64,000 nt of DNA from assembly GCA_022711465.1 (NCBI GenBank), contig JAKLEZ010000012.1, forward strand, positions 1 through 64,000, in the 5' to 3' direction. A program made the position numbers and the translations under genes. How positions within the stretch are numbered: the stretch's first letter is position 1; each line of letters begins with the position of its first letter. The notes below the pieces were generated by a model. It was not told the origin of the DNA and did not search any database. It worked only from the letters and a program-made list of their open reading frames with translations. Source of the DNA: Planctomycetota bacterium. Its GTDB lineage: Bacteria; Planctomycetota; Phycisphaerae; UBA1845; PWPN01. Shown in pieces: positions 8,601-17,079 of this stretch.

Positions 8601-9711
8601 TTCGCAGATCATCCTCGGTGACGGCAACACGGCCGCACGCTTGCTCTCCCGGCCGGGCGAGGCAGTCTACAACGACGCCGGCGGCCTGGTTGAGGGCAAC
8701 AGCCCGTTCCAGGTCGCGTGGCTGCCCGACGAACGACGCGACCAGCAGCTGGCCCGGGTTCGCGAACAAGCGACCAAGCGAGGCGTTCGCACCGAGCCGG
8801 CCGTCGTGTTCGAGGGCAACGTGCCCGCGGACATCGCCAGGAACGATGCACTGGCCAAGGTCTTATGGCACCGTTGTCCCGCCGGTGAGAATACGGGCCA
8901 GACGCCGGTGCCACATCAGCCGCAGGTCGCCGGCCCGCCGCGCGTTTGGCTGGGCGATCCGGTGGCCATCAAGGAGCCTACCACTGTCGCCCTGCGGCGT
9001 CAGAGCGGGGCCAACCTGATCATCGTCGGCCAGCAGGAGGAAGCCGCCATGGCCATGATGGTCGCCGGGCTCTTGTCTCTGGCCGCGATCCACCCCAAGG
9101 ACCGAGCGGGTTTCTGGCTGCTCGATGGTAGTCCGGCCGATTCACCGCTGGCTGGTGTGCTGCCGCGGATTCCCGAATTGCTTCCCCACACCGTCCGACT
9201 GATCGAGTACCGGGCCGTTCCGGAAGCCATGGCCGAGCTGGCCGCCGAGTACCAGCATCGCCAGGGCGGCGACGACCCCAACCCCCCGGCCGTCTATGTC
9301 TTCGTCTACGGCCTGCAGCGCTACCGCGTTCTCCGCCGCCAAGAAGACAGCTTCAGCTTCTCGATGAGCGGCGAGGAGAAGAAGCCACAGCCGGACAAGC
9401 AATTCGCCGACCTGCTCCGCGAGGGCCCGGCGCTCGGGATGCACGTGCTTGCCTGGTGCGACACGCTGGCGGCCGTCGAGCGGACCCTGGACCGCAACAG
9501 CATGCGCGAGTTCGACCATCGCGTCCTGTTCCAGATGAGCGCTGCGGACTCCAGCAACCTCATTGACTCACCGCTGGCCAACAAGCTGGGCCCCAACCGG
9601 GCCCTGTACTTCAGCGAGGAGCAGGGGGTGCTCGAGAAGTTCCGCCCGTACGCGCTGCCCAACGCCGAGTGGCTGGCGAAGGTCTCCGAGCGTCTCAAGA
9701 CGGTCGGCTGA
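5683..9711 (+). CDS. Membrane-anchored FtsK/SpoIIIE-type ATPase, EccC/EssC-like
   Basis: A 1342-residue protein. Residues 10-190 form a long coiled coil, two TM segments follow (about 246-270 and 280-303), then a second coiled coil (about 305-465). Three ATPase-like modules come next. D1 (about 520-750) has IHSGQKGHDQA where the P-loop should be. D2 (about 770-1010) is intact, with Walker A GKTGSGKST (799-807) and Walker B VLLIIDE (901-907). D3 (about 1080-1342) has VGQQEEAAM at the P-loop position and no acidic Walker B pair. Three tandem modules after two TM segments is the EccC/EssC plan of type VII secretion, not that of chromosome-pumping FtsK, which lacks the coiled coils and carries a gamma domain. 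The ATG at 5683 follows a GGTGAGG site; TTG at 5680 is less likely. Confidence 0.85.
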   Translation: MPEPTKTIGNGRSPASEDAVGTLQDLQRAALRDLVALSSECAARETTIEEGRRQALQACETESTAARAEIERRREEFHRDLERKHEDWLARITSQHAADLKTLATSEKTSLQQIELEHSTTLKEVKQKYTQAAWLAETVLEATQNQLKAEAKEAESDLATRRRRIAALEQQGAAWAHMYSQEWPESVVVTGPGGEDEENQASGPKPDNPEGGGSPEAGRTAASFEDLHQAAVEKMEELGSLRLPRFMVGVVPFLIGLILCVAAAGLAQLISGEKSAQWHYMGMAAGAALVISVVATIVLRSKALAEVRTVLAEAREVVDAAALSVESEYRLGVADREKRKSDATQKRDREVHEAKARFAPLINHAAHNYEAALKVVEDERGRLQPRIEERRQQSQAEVAEWWRNSQEELRQGYENEVEAARKSREARIAGVEAGYAADRAELTRSWEEGLARIQAPMDEQSTAGGRKFPPWSDTTWNDWLPPRHFASVIRFGELGVDLKQITEDLPRQLALPESFSVPAMLAFPNQASLLIHSGQKGHDQAVQTLQNVMLRLLTSLPPGRVRFTIIDPVGLGQNFAGFMHLADHDEALVASRIWTNADHIEARLADLTEHMETVIQKYLRNEFETIDDYNRQAGELAEPYRFLVVADFPTNFSDVAVQRLNSIAATGARCGVYTLVARDTRQSLPAGTHLDELKSHSVNLVFEDGRFVWDDKVFRRFPLRLDTPPSEDFLTRVLHVVGRYAKEFKRVEVPFEAITPAPGELWSRHSAGDLCVPIGRMGATRLQSLRLGRGVAQHTLIAGKTGSGKSTLLHVLITNLALWYSPDEVEFYLVDFKKGVEFKAYATSELPHARAIAVESDREFGLSVLQRVDAELTRRGTLYRNLGVQDIAAYREASRQPMPRVLLIIDEFQEFFSEDDKLAQDASLLLDRLVRQGRAFGIHVLLGSQTIGGTSGLARSTIGQMAVRIALQTTETDSQIILGDGNTAARLLSRPGEAVYNDAGGLVEGNSPFQVAWLPDERRDQQLARVREQATKRGVRTEPAVVFEGNVPADIARNDALAKVLWHRCPAGENTGQTPVPHQPQVAGPPRVWLGDPVAIKEPTTVALRRQSGANLIIVGQQEEAAMAMMVAGLLSLAAIHPKDRAGFWLLDGSPADSPLAGVLPRIPELLPHTVRLIEYRAVPEAMAELAAEYQHRQGGDDPNPPAVYVFVYGLQRYRVLRRQEDSFSFSMSGEEKKPQPDKQFADLLREGPALGMHVLAWCDTLAAVERTLDRNSMREFDHRVLFQMSAADSSNLIDSPLANKLGPNRALYFSEEQGVLEKFRPYALPNAEWLAKVSERLKTVG

Positions 9712-9879
9712 GGCACGCCGCGGTTCATGGTTTTCGGTGGTCGGTGGGATAGCCTGCCCGTGGCTCGGCAAAAGGGCTGCGGGTACAGTGTGGGAAGCCG
9801 CTTTCACCCGTTGCTTCGGCCTGCCCAGGTTTCAGGGTGGCGGCTTGCCCGCAGGTCCCGCGCGACGAAAGGACGCAAC

Positions 9880-11853
9880 ATGCTCAGGCGTTTGTTGCTC
9901 GGTATTGTCCTGGTGACCGCAGCCTCAACCGCTTGGGGGCAGACACGCCCTGCGCGGAACGCTCTCCCCTGGCACCTGCCTGCCATCACCGACCCAGCCA
10001 TGCGCAGCCGCGGTGAGCGCATCTACCGGGCGACCGAGCGCCTGGCCCATCATCTCCTGCTGGAGGTCAAGCCCTGGAAGGAGGATGCTCGCCTCATGCT
10101 CCTCACCGAGAGCAAGAGTGCCGAGGCGTTCATCCGGCCGAACACAGGCATGGTGGCCGGTCTGGCGTTCCTCTACCGTTTCGGCCCGTACGATGAGAAG
10201 ACCGTCGGCATGTCCCGGCCGGAACTGCTGGCCACGCGGATCGTGTCCATGATCCGGTATCTCACCGAAACCCACGTGACCGGCTCGCGTCCGACCGGCG
10301 ATGGCCGCAAGTGGGGCGATCACTGGCAATCGGCCCACTGGACCGACATGCTCGCCCTGGCCGCCTGGTGGGTGGGGGATGATCTTCCGACCGATCTCGC
10401 GGCAGCCGTCCGGCGGGTGGTGGCTCATGAGGCCGAGCGCTTCCCGGATGCCACGCCTCCTCACCAAATCCGGGCCGACACCAAGGCGGAAGAGAACGCA
10501 TGGAACAGCACGGTGCTCTCGGCGGCTGTCCTGCTGATGCCGGACGATCCTCGGCGAGAACGATGGGAGTCGGCATTCCAGAAGTGGGCGTTCTCATCGT
10601 TCCTGCGGCCGGGGGACGAGCATGCGGACGCTGTCGTGGACGGCAAGTCGGTGGCCGCGCAGTTCACCGGAGCCAACATCTACGACGATTTCACGCTTGA
10701 GAACCACCGTATCGTTCACCCCGACTACATGACCGCGTTCAGTCTGACGCTCGGGTGTTCAATGGACTACGCCATGACTGGCCGTCGCCCGCCGGAGGCC
10801 CTACGGTACAACGTGGCCGGCATCTACGAGAACCTCAAGTGGTTCAGCCTGCCGGATGGCGGCTTTGTTTACCCGTCGGGCCAGGACTGGTCGATCTATC
10901 GCCAAGTGGATTGGCTTTATGGCAACGTGCTCGTGGGAGTGTTCGTTCGCGATCCCGAAGCCTGGGCGATGGCCGACCGCGGCCTCGATGTGTTGGAGCG
11001 AATGCAGGCCCGATCTCCGAGCGGGGCGGTCTATCTGCCGGAGGAGAACTTCTTCCTTTCTGGTCAGACCGACAAGCTCAACCACTTCGCTCGGGCATGG
11101 CTGTCGCTCCATTTCGCGGAACCGGTCGCACCGGCGGAGCCGCAGCGGTGGGGCGTACGGCGGTTCGATTCGGCCGGGATGATCCTGAACAGGACACGCT
11201 CGGCGGTACACGCGGTCAGTTGGGGCACCAGAGTCATGGCCCAATGCGTTCCGCTCCAGACCGATCGCCTGATCTCACCGCACGATCGGAGCGGAGTGGG
11301 CTCCATCCGGCTCAAGGGTGCGGACTCGGCGTTGCCCGTTTCGTTGAGCGATGTCCGTGTGACCAACAGCAAGGACGCTTTTGCAGTCGAACTCGTTGTG
11401 GATCACGGCAAGCCGGGGAAGGCACCGATCCAGGCTCACCTGCAATTCAGGTCTGCGTCCGAAGGCACGTGGACGATGAGTGAGAAGCTCGTCGCGGCCA
11501 CGGACTGCACGACGGCCGAGATCGCCACCGGCCAGATCGGGATTCTCAACGACAGGCGGTGGATCGACCAGCGGGGCGAACGCAGGGTGACCCTCGGAGA
11601 TCAGTCCCGCACGGTTGCGGCGTGTTCAGGGGAGTTGCTGTGCGGCGATGGTATCCGGCACATCGACATTGACTCTGTGCTGCGCATCACCATGGACAAG
11701 CCGGCGGACGTTCGTTATGCGGCTGCCTCCTATCCGGAACAATCGCGGACCACCGATCGGCTTTGCCTCAACGTTTTCGAGGGCGAGCATTCATGGCAAG
11801 CCGGGCAGACGATCTCGCGGTTCGAGGCGACCGTGCGCTGCGAGCCAAGGTGA
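9880..11853 (+). CDS. Secreted helical-barrel-like protein of unknown function
   Basis: A 657-residue protein starting with a clear signal peptide (MLRRLLLGIVLVTAASTAWG, cleaved before Q). The first 430 residues are rich in Trp, His and Leu and appear helical, with segments such as KWGDHWQSAHWTDMLALAAWW and TKAEENAWNSTVLSAA, like (alpha/alpha) toroid folds of polysaccharide lyases and heparinase-type enzymes. The last 200 residues look like a beta-sandwich, also as in those enzymes. No catalytic motif is certain, so lyase activity is only a suggestion. The ATG has a GAAAGGA site 7 bases upstream. It lies 168 bases after the FtsK-like gene and is probably a separate unit. Confidence 0.75.
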   Translation: MLRRLLLGIVLVTAASTAWGQTRPARNALPWHLPAITDPAMRSRGERIYRATERLAHHLLLEVKPWKEDARLMLLTESKSAEAFIRPNTGMVAGLAFLYRFGPYDEKTVGMSRPELLATRIVSMIRYLTETHVTGSRPTGDGRKWGDHWQSAHWTDMLALAAWWVGDDLPTDLAAAVRRVVAHEAERFPDATPPHQIRADTKAEENAWNSTVLSAAVLLMPDDPRRERWESAFQKWAFSSFLRPGDEHADAVVDGKSVAAQFTGANIYDDFTLENHRIVHPDYMTAFSLTLGCSMDYAMTGRRPPEALRYNVAGIYENLKWFSLPDGGFVYPSGQDWSIYRQVDWLYGNVLVGVFVRDPEAWAMADRGLDVLERMQARSPSGAVYLPEENFFLSGQTDKLNHFARAWLSLHFAEPVAPAEPQRWGVRRFDSAGMILNRTRSAVHAVSWGTRVMAQCVPLQTDRLISPHDRSGVGSIRLKGADSALPVSLSDVRVTNSKDAFAVELVVDHGKPGKAPIQAHLQFRSASEGTWTMSEKLVAATDCTTAEIATGQIGILNDRRWIDQRGERRVTLGDQSRTVAACSGELLCGDGIRHIDIDSVLRITMDKPADVRYAAASYPEQSRTTDRLCLNVFEGEHSWQAGQTISRFEATVRCEPR

Positions 11854-12058
11854 CGACGGAGGTCGCGTTCGCCCGGCTCGAGCGATGGAGGGGGCCGGGA
11901 AGAAGGCTTCAGCCCGACGAGAGCCCGCCGATCAAGGGCCGATTCTCCATCCGGCTCAGCCCGTAGACAGGCAGCTCGGCCAATGCGATAATGCTCTGGC
12001 CGTCGAGACGCATTCGCACGGCCTCAAGGTGGTTTTTGGGCTCGCAAGGAGTATGACC

Positions 12059-12967
12059 ATGAAGGATACCTCCGGATCACAGCACATCGCAGGCCAGTGG
12101 ACGCGCAGGCACATCCTGGGTACCACGGCGGCAGGGGCAGCGGCCTGGGCGCTGCCATCACAGGCCTTTGGGGCCGCCAAGCCAAAGGAGATCCCGATTG
12201 GCGTCCAGCTCTACTCGATGCGCGGAGATTGCGACAAGGACATCGACGCCGTCCTGCAGCGCGTGGCGAAGATGGGTTTCGCCGGAGTCGAGTTCTACGG
12301 CAACAGCTACTTCAAGTACAACAAGAAGGCCAAGGAGCTGCGCAAACGGTTGGACGACCTGAATCTCAAGTCCGAGGGCATCCACGCGGCCACGTCGGCC
12401 CTGAAGGGCGACGAACTGAAAAGCACCATCGAGGTCGGCAAGATCCTCGGTTCCAGGTTCATCATTGTGCCCGGCGACGGCGACATCACCCATCCGGAGA
12501 AGAGCAAGGCCTTGGCCGAGGTGTTCAACAAGGCGGCCGAGGTGCTCAAGCCGCACGGTTTGTTCTGCGGCTTCCATAACCACACCAGCGAGTTTAAGAA
12601 AGAGGGCGACAAGACCTACTGGGACCTGTTCGCCGAGCGAACCAGCAAGGATGTCGTGCTTCAGCAGGACGTCGGCCACACGGCGGCGGCCGGGGTGGAC
12701 CCGGTGGCCCTGTTCAGGAAGTACCCGGGCCGTTCGGGCTCCACCCATTTCGCCCCCCACGCCGACAGGAAGCAGGCCGGCAAGAAGGCCATCATCGGGC
12801 AGGATTCGATCGACTGGAAAGCCTGCATCACTGCCTGCCGTGAAGTCGGCGCGACCGAGTGGTTTGTCATCGAGCAGGAGTCCTACCCCGACGGCAGATC
12901 GCCCATGGAATGCACCGAGATGTCCCTCGCCGGACTGAAGAAGATCCTGGCCGACATGGCGAAGTAG
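12059..12967 (+). CDS. Tat-exported sugar phosphate isomerase/epimerase-like TIM-barrel protein
   Basis: A 302-residue protein. The N-terminus holds a twin-arginine signal (TRRHILGTTAAGAAAWALP), so it is folded before export. The mature part is an AP-endonuclease-family-2 (xylose isomerase-like) TIM barrel: IPIGVQLYSMR at its first strand, GFAGVEFYGN, FCGFHNHTSEF and LQQDVGHTAAAG carry the metal-ligand Glu/His/Asp positions of this fold. Such exported proteins are common in Planctomycetota and presumed to act on sugars or cyclitols; the substrate is not known. The ATG at 12059 has AAGGAG 7 bases upstream; ATG at 12053 is too close to it. Confidence 0.85.
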   Translation: MKDTSGSQHIAGQWTRRHILGTTAAGAAAWALPSQAFGAAKPKEIPIGVQLYSMRGDCDKDIDAVLQRVAKMGFAGVEFYGNSYFKYNKKAKELRKRLDDLNLKSEGIHAATSALKGDELKSTIEVGKILGSRFIIVPGDGDITHPEKSKALAEVFNKAAEVLKPHGLFCGFHNHTSEFKKEGDKTYWDLFAERTSKDVVLQQDVGHTAAAGVDPVALFRKYPGRSGSTHFAPHADRKQAGKKAIIGQDSIDWKACITACREVGATEWFVIEQESYPDGRSPMECTEMSLAGLKKILADMAK

Positions 12968-13078
12968 AGGGTCCCAGGCCAAAGCCGCCAGGCCCCCGCC
13001 CACCGCAACCGGAGCCCGATCTCCGAGATACCGATCTCACAAGACACGGCCTGCACATTTCGGCGAGCCGGTAACGGG

Positions 13079-16000
13079 TCACTTGCCGCTCGGATCGTGA
13101 GACGAGGTTGTCGGTTCGCGGCCTTCGCACTGCACCGGCGGAGGCTCGACCACCTCCACCGGAATGGGCCTGCCACCACCGAAACTGATGGACCGCTGCG
13201 GGAAGGGGATCTCGATGCGGTGCTCGCGGAAAACACGATCGATCTCAAAACGAATCTGGGACATGAACTCGCCCCGGGACTTGGGATTGGCGAACCAGCA
13301 GACCAGCACGAAGTCGAGACTGCTCTCACCGAAGTTTTTGAACCACACCTCCGGTGCCGGCGCCGCCAGCACGAACGGATTGCGGTTGGCGAGATCGAGC
13401 AGGAGCTTGCGAGCCAACTCGACGTCCGTACCATAGGCCACGCCCACGTCGATCTTGGCCCTCATCCGCGGATCGCTCAACGTCCAGTTGATCACCTGGC
13501 CGGTGATGAAATCGCCGTTGGGAATGACGAAGTCAATGTTGTCAAAGCTCCTGATCCGGGTTGATCGCATGCTGATGGAGATGACCTCGCCCGGCTGACC
13601 GTTGACCTCGATCAAATCGCCGACCTTGATCTGCCGCTCGAAGAGGATCATGAGGCCGCTGATGAAGTTGACGAACAGCGGCTGTAATCCCAAGCCCAAG
13701 CCCAGGCCCAGCGTACCGAACAGGATCGTCAGGCCACCCAGATCGATCATGGCCACGTTGAGGGCCACGTAGCAGGACAGGGCGATGATCGAGTAGTGCA
13801 GGAGCAACATGATGGCCGCCTGCGTACCGCGATCCACGTTCCGGGTCTGAGGGAAAACCTCTCTCTCCAGGAATGCCCGAGCCGTCCTTGAAATGAACAA
13901 GCCGACCACCACAACGCAGACCGCCGCCACCAGCCGCCACAACGTGATCGCGCCCTTGGCGGTCTGCAGAAGCGGGTAGTTCAGGAGGGTATTGACGTCC
14001 AGAGGGGTGATGCCCCAGACGGCCAGCACCGCCACCAGAGCCAGCAAAAGGACGCCCAGCCGAATGACCTGCATGATCGGCGGCAGCAGCGGGTGGATGG
14101 TCCGAATGCGCTGCCAGGTTGAGGCCCGCGCTCCCTCCGCCTCTGGTGACGCAACCTCGGCCAGCCAGCCGGCCAGGAACCGACGGATCACCCGGGTCGC
14201 CAGCAGGATCAGCGCCGTCAAGCCCAGGCCGAGCAGAACGTAGTCCACCAGAGCGGCATAGCCGGCCAGCATTCCGGCGATCACCAGGGCTACCGTGGCA
14301 GGCACCAGCGGAAACAGACCACGGTATAGCGGCAGAAGCCAGGATACGGAGCCATCGGGCGAGGCAGTCCTCGGCGGGAAGAAGAAATCCCGGCGAACGA
14401 GGTAGATGAATAGCATCGTCAGGAGCAACAGGACCGACCCGTCCCACCACAAGCTGGCAATCAAGGGGAACAGGGATGAAACCCGGAGCACAATTGGAAC
14501 AGGCAGCACCACGAGGGCGGTCACCAGAATGACCCGCAGCCATCGGCGATGATAGGCGGCCACTCGGTCGTCGCACTGAACAAGGCGCGTCTGCGGCCGG
14601 TGAGCGTCAAACAGGGCGGTCACCGTGGCGAAGGCAATGATCGCCAGCAAGGCGATCGTGAGGATGGAGGCAACCGGCAGGAGCGCATTCCGCCCCAGGT
14701 TGATTTCCGTCAGGAACAGCAGCAGGACGGCCAACGGCCAGGCTGCCGCTGTTCGAGCGAGGGCCCGAGCGGCCTGAACCTCGAATCGCTTGACGGCCAG
14801 AAACGACGCCGCGGGAGGATGGCCCTCGGACGCCGGGACCGCCATGCGAGCCAGAAGGGATTCCTCCTTATGCTGGGACCAGGCGAGCAGACGGCGGCGG
14901 CAACGCCACGCCAGGCAGCCGGTCAGGACCATCAGGGCAGCGGCTCCGCACCAGCCGGCCCACGTCACCGCGCGCCATTCTCTGACCACGTCGCGCTGCT
15001 TGGTCACCGCCTCCTCGATGGTTTTGCCCTCGCGGCTTAGGATCGACCTCCATTCCTCCGCCAAGTTGGCCGAATCCGGCCAGAGCAAGCTCCGTCCTCG
15101 AACCACGAGATAGGTGCGATACATCTTTGCCCGGTCGCGCTGGATACGGGTCACGCACACGTCGAGCATCGGAATGGTCTTCTTGAGACGGTCGCGCAGG
15201 TTCTCCATCTCGGCCATGAGGGGATCGATCTTGGTCTTAAGCACGGCGTTCAGGTCGTCGGTCAGATTGGCCTGGGCCTCACGTACCCTGACCACCTCTT
15301 CGGGCTTCAGTGACTTGATCTGCTCCTCCAGGGCTTCCCGCCCCCTTCGGACCCGCTCCATGAGCTGATCGCGGCGATCCTGGGCCGTCCGCATCTGATC
15401 ATAGAGCCGGTCCTGGTCGCTCCGCATGGTCTTCAGACTATCCTGGAACCGGGCCAGGTAGAGGTTGACCCGCCGATACAGATCCAGGATGCTCTCGCCG
15501 CTACGCCGATCCAGCGACTCCATCGTCAGATCCAGATAGGCTTGGCCACGCTGAACCCGCTGTTCCAGGCGGTCGACCTCGGCCACCGGGATCAACTCGC
15601 GTACCGTCGCCTCGATCTTCTGGAAGTCGGCCACCGTCTGGGCTATCGCCAGCCGGACTCCCCAGTTGATCTTCATGTGAGGCGAGAGATCGGGGCGAGC
15701 CAACTGCTCGCTGGCAAAGGCGACATTCGATTTCGCGCGCACATCGGAAAGCCGGGTCTGGTACTGGCGAAGAGCGCTGACGTACTTGGTCAAGGCGGCG
15801 ATGCGATCACCACCCTGCTGCCGTGCGACTTCCGCGGCCGTGCCCTGATCGGGGAATACTGCGGCCCGCAACAGCCGGAGATTGTGCTCCCATTCCAGGG
15901 CCCGCTTCCGCATTAACAGCGGCTCACGCTCAGCTTCCGTCTTGAGCTGGGTGAACTGGGCGGGCAGGTCGGCGGTACACAGCCGCAAGGCATCCAGGGT

Positions 16001-16714
16001 TTCCTTGATGGCTTCCTCGTTTTCCGGTTTCTGCTTGACCAGCGAAATCAACTGCTGTTCGCGCGAGGCCTGCAGAGTCGCGAGATCCTGCAGCTTGGCG
16101 GCTTCCTCGGCGTAACGCTTCTCGATCTCCCCCACCCGCGAGTCCCAGACATAGCCGATGTCACCGGCATTCAACGCGACGTAGTTCTGCCGCTGCTTCT
16201 CCCACAAATCCAGATCCGCCGAGAGCTTGGCGAGATTCTCCGCGCCCTTCAGCCAGGCAATACGAGCCCGGGTCTTCTGCCAGTCCTTCAGCTCGGTGTA
16301 GTACTGCCGCAGGGCCTGGGCGAGAGCGTATTTCGGATCGGCCTTCCGGGCGGCTTCTTCGGCCGGGCTGGATGCCGGCATGCTGGCCGGCTGAGTGGCG
16401 ATATGGAAGCGGTCCATCTCCTGCTGCACGAGTTCCAGGCGCTTGACGATGTCGGCGTCGGTTGCGGGCGCGGGGAGGATCCGGGGAGCCAAAGCCGGAG
16501 CCGCGGGACCGGAATCCGACTCTTCGGAATCCGCTTCCGCGGGCTGGGACGCGGGCGTAGTCCCCGGCGAAGATGCGCTCTGCGATGCGACCGACTGGCC
16601 GGCAATCAGGAACCCCCCCTCGGTCTGCCCCGTCGATCCCACCTCGGCACGCAAGAGCGTGCCCGGACAACCAAGGCCGAGGACTGCCCCGAGGAGCAGC
16701 CGGCTGATCTTCAT
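13079..16714 (-). CDS. Large MscS-family mechanosensitive channel with coiled-coil exported domain
   Basis: About 1211 residues. After a signal peptide (MKISRLLLGAVLGLG) comes a low-complexity Ser/Pro/Ala linker, then some 500 residues of coiled coil predicted outside the cytoplasmic membrane. About ten TM segments follow, and a C-terminal MscS core: a glycine-rich pore helix (GLGLGLGLQPLFVNFISG), the beta domain (IKVGDLIEVNGQPGEV) and the alpha-beta domain ending near FPQRSI. This matches the MscK/MscM long type, which releases solutes on hypo-osmotic shock. In-frame ATG codons at 16726 and farther upstream are possible starts; 16714 is chosen because the signal peptide begins there. Confidence 0.88.
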   Translation of the reverse strand: MKISRLLLGAVLGLGCPGTLLRAEVGSTGQTEGGFLIAGQSVASQSASSPGTTPASQPAEADSEESDSGPAAPALAPRILPAPATDADIVKRLELVQQEMDRFHIATQPASMPASSPAEEAARKADPKYALAQALRQYYTELKDWQKTRARIAWLKGAENLAKLSADLDLWEKQRQNYVALNAGDIGYVWDSRVGEIEKRYAEEAAKLQDLATLQASREQQLISLVKQKPENEEAIKETLDALRLCTADLPAQFTQLKTEAEREPLLMRKRALEWEHNLRLLRAAVFPDQGTAAEVARQQGGDRIAALTKYVSALRQYQTRLSDVRAKSNVAFASEQLARPDLSPHMKINWGVRLAIAQTVADFQKIEATVRELIPVAEVDRLEQRVQRGQAYLDLTMESLDRRSGESILDLYRRVNLYLARFQDSLKTMRSDQDRLYDQMRTAQDRRDQLMERVRRGREALEEQIKSLKPEEVVRVREAQANLTDDLNAVLKTKIDPLMAEMENLRDRLKKTIPMLDVCVTRIQRDRAKMYRTYLVVRGRSLLWPDSANLAEEWRSILSREGKTIEEAVTKQRDVVREWRAVTWAGWCGAAALMVLTGCLAWRCRRRLLAWSQHKEESLLARMAVPASEGHPPAASFLAVKRFEVQAARALARTAAAWPLAVLLLFLTEINLGRNALLPVASILTIALLAIIAFATVTALFDAHRPQTRLVQCDDRVAAYHRRWLRVILVTALVVLPVPIVLRVSSLFPLIASLWWDGSVLLLLTMLFIYLVRRDFFFPPRTASPDGSVSWLLPLYRGLFPLVPATVALVIAGMLAGYAALVDYVLLGLGLTALILLATRVIRRFLAGWLAEVASPEAEGARASTWQRIRTIHPLLPPIMQVIRLGVLLLALVAVLAVWGITPLDVNTLLNYPLLQTAKGAITLWRLVAAVCVVVVGLFISRTARAFLEREVFPQTRNVDRGTQAAIMLLLHYSIIALSCYVALNVAMIDLGGLTILFGTLGLGLGLGLQPLFVNFISGLMILFERQIKVGDLIEVNGQPGEVISISMRSTRIRSFDNIDFVIPNGDFITGQVINWTLSDPRMRAKIDVGVAYGTDVELARKLLLDLANRNPFVLAAPAPEVWFKNFGESSLDFVLVCWFANPKSRGEFMSQIRFEIDRVFREHRIEIPFPQRSISFGGGRPIPVEVVEPPPVQCEGREPTTSSHDPSGK

Positions 16715-17079
16715 TCGCTCATCCATCCGACCCCATCTCATCTGCATGAATTCAACCCTTACGGTGCGGCTTGGAGCGAGCATTGTAGGCTACGATTGGG
16801 GTCGTCGCAACGCGGCCCGAGCGCCTCACCGTTCGACGTGCTGTTGCCCCGCCGCCGGGCATCGTTTACCGTACTGTCAGGTTCAAGGTATGCGTTTGGA
16901 CAAGCGACTGCCGGCTGATCTCCGCAGGCGACTCCGTCCAATCCAGGAGACCATGCCCGGCTGAGGCCTTCGGCATGACCATCCGGGCTTGAGCCGCCCC
17001 GGTTTCTCCTTGACAGACAAGTTCCTAAGCCTAATGATAGCGGCCGATTAGTGACTTTCATCCTCTTGGAGCGCAAACG
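16715..17079. other. Divergent intergenic region between mscS-like gene and rhaI
   Basis: About 365 bases. Apart from the promoter annotated at 17010-17038 it contains no convincing gene. It must also hold the promoter of the channel gene, which was not identified. Confidence 0.5.
17010..17038 (+). promoter_or_regulatory. Candidate sigma-70 promoter of the rhaI-lut cluster
   Basis: TTGACA (17010-17015), a 17-base spacer and AATGAT (17033-17038) lie 41 bases before the start of the L-rhamnose isomerase gene. The -35 box is perfect and the -10 box matches four of six consensus positions. No operator palindrome was recognised. Confidence 0.55.
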
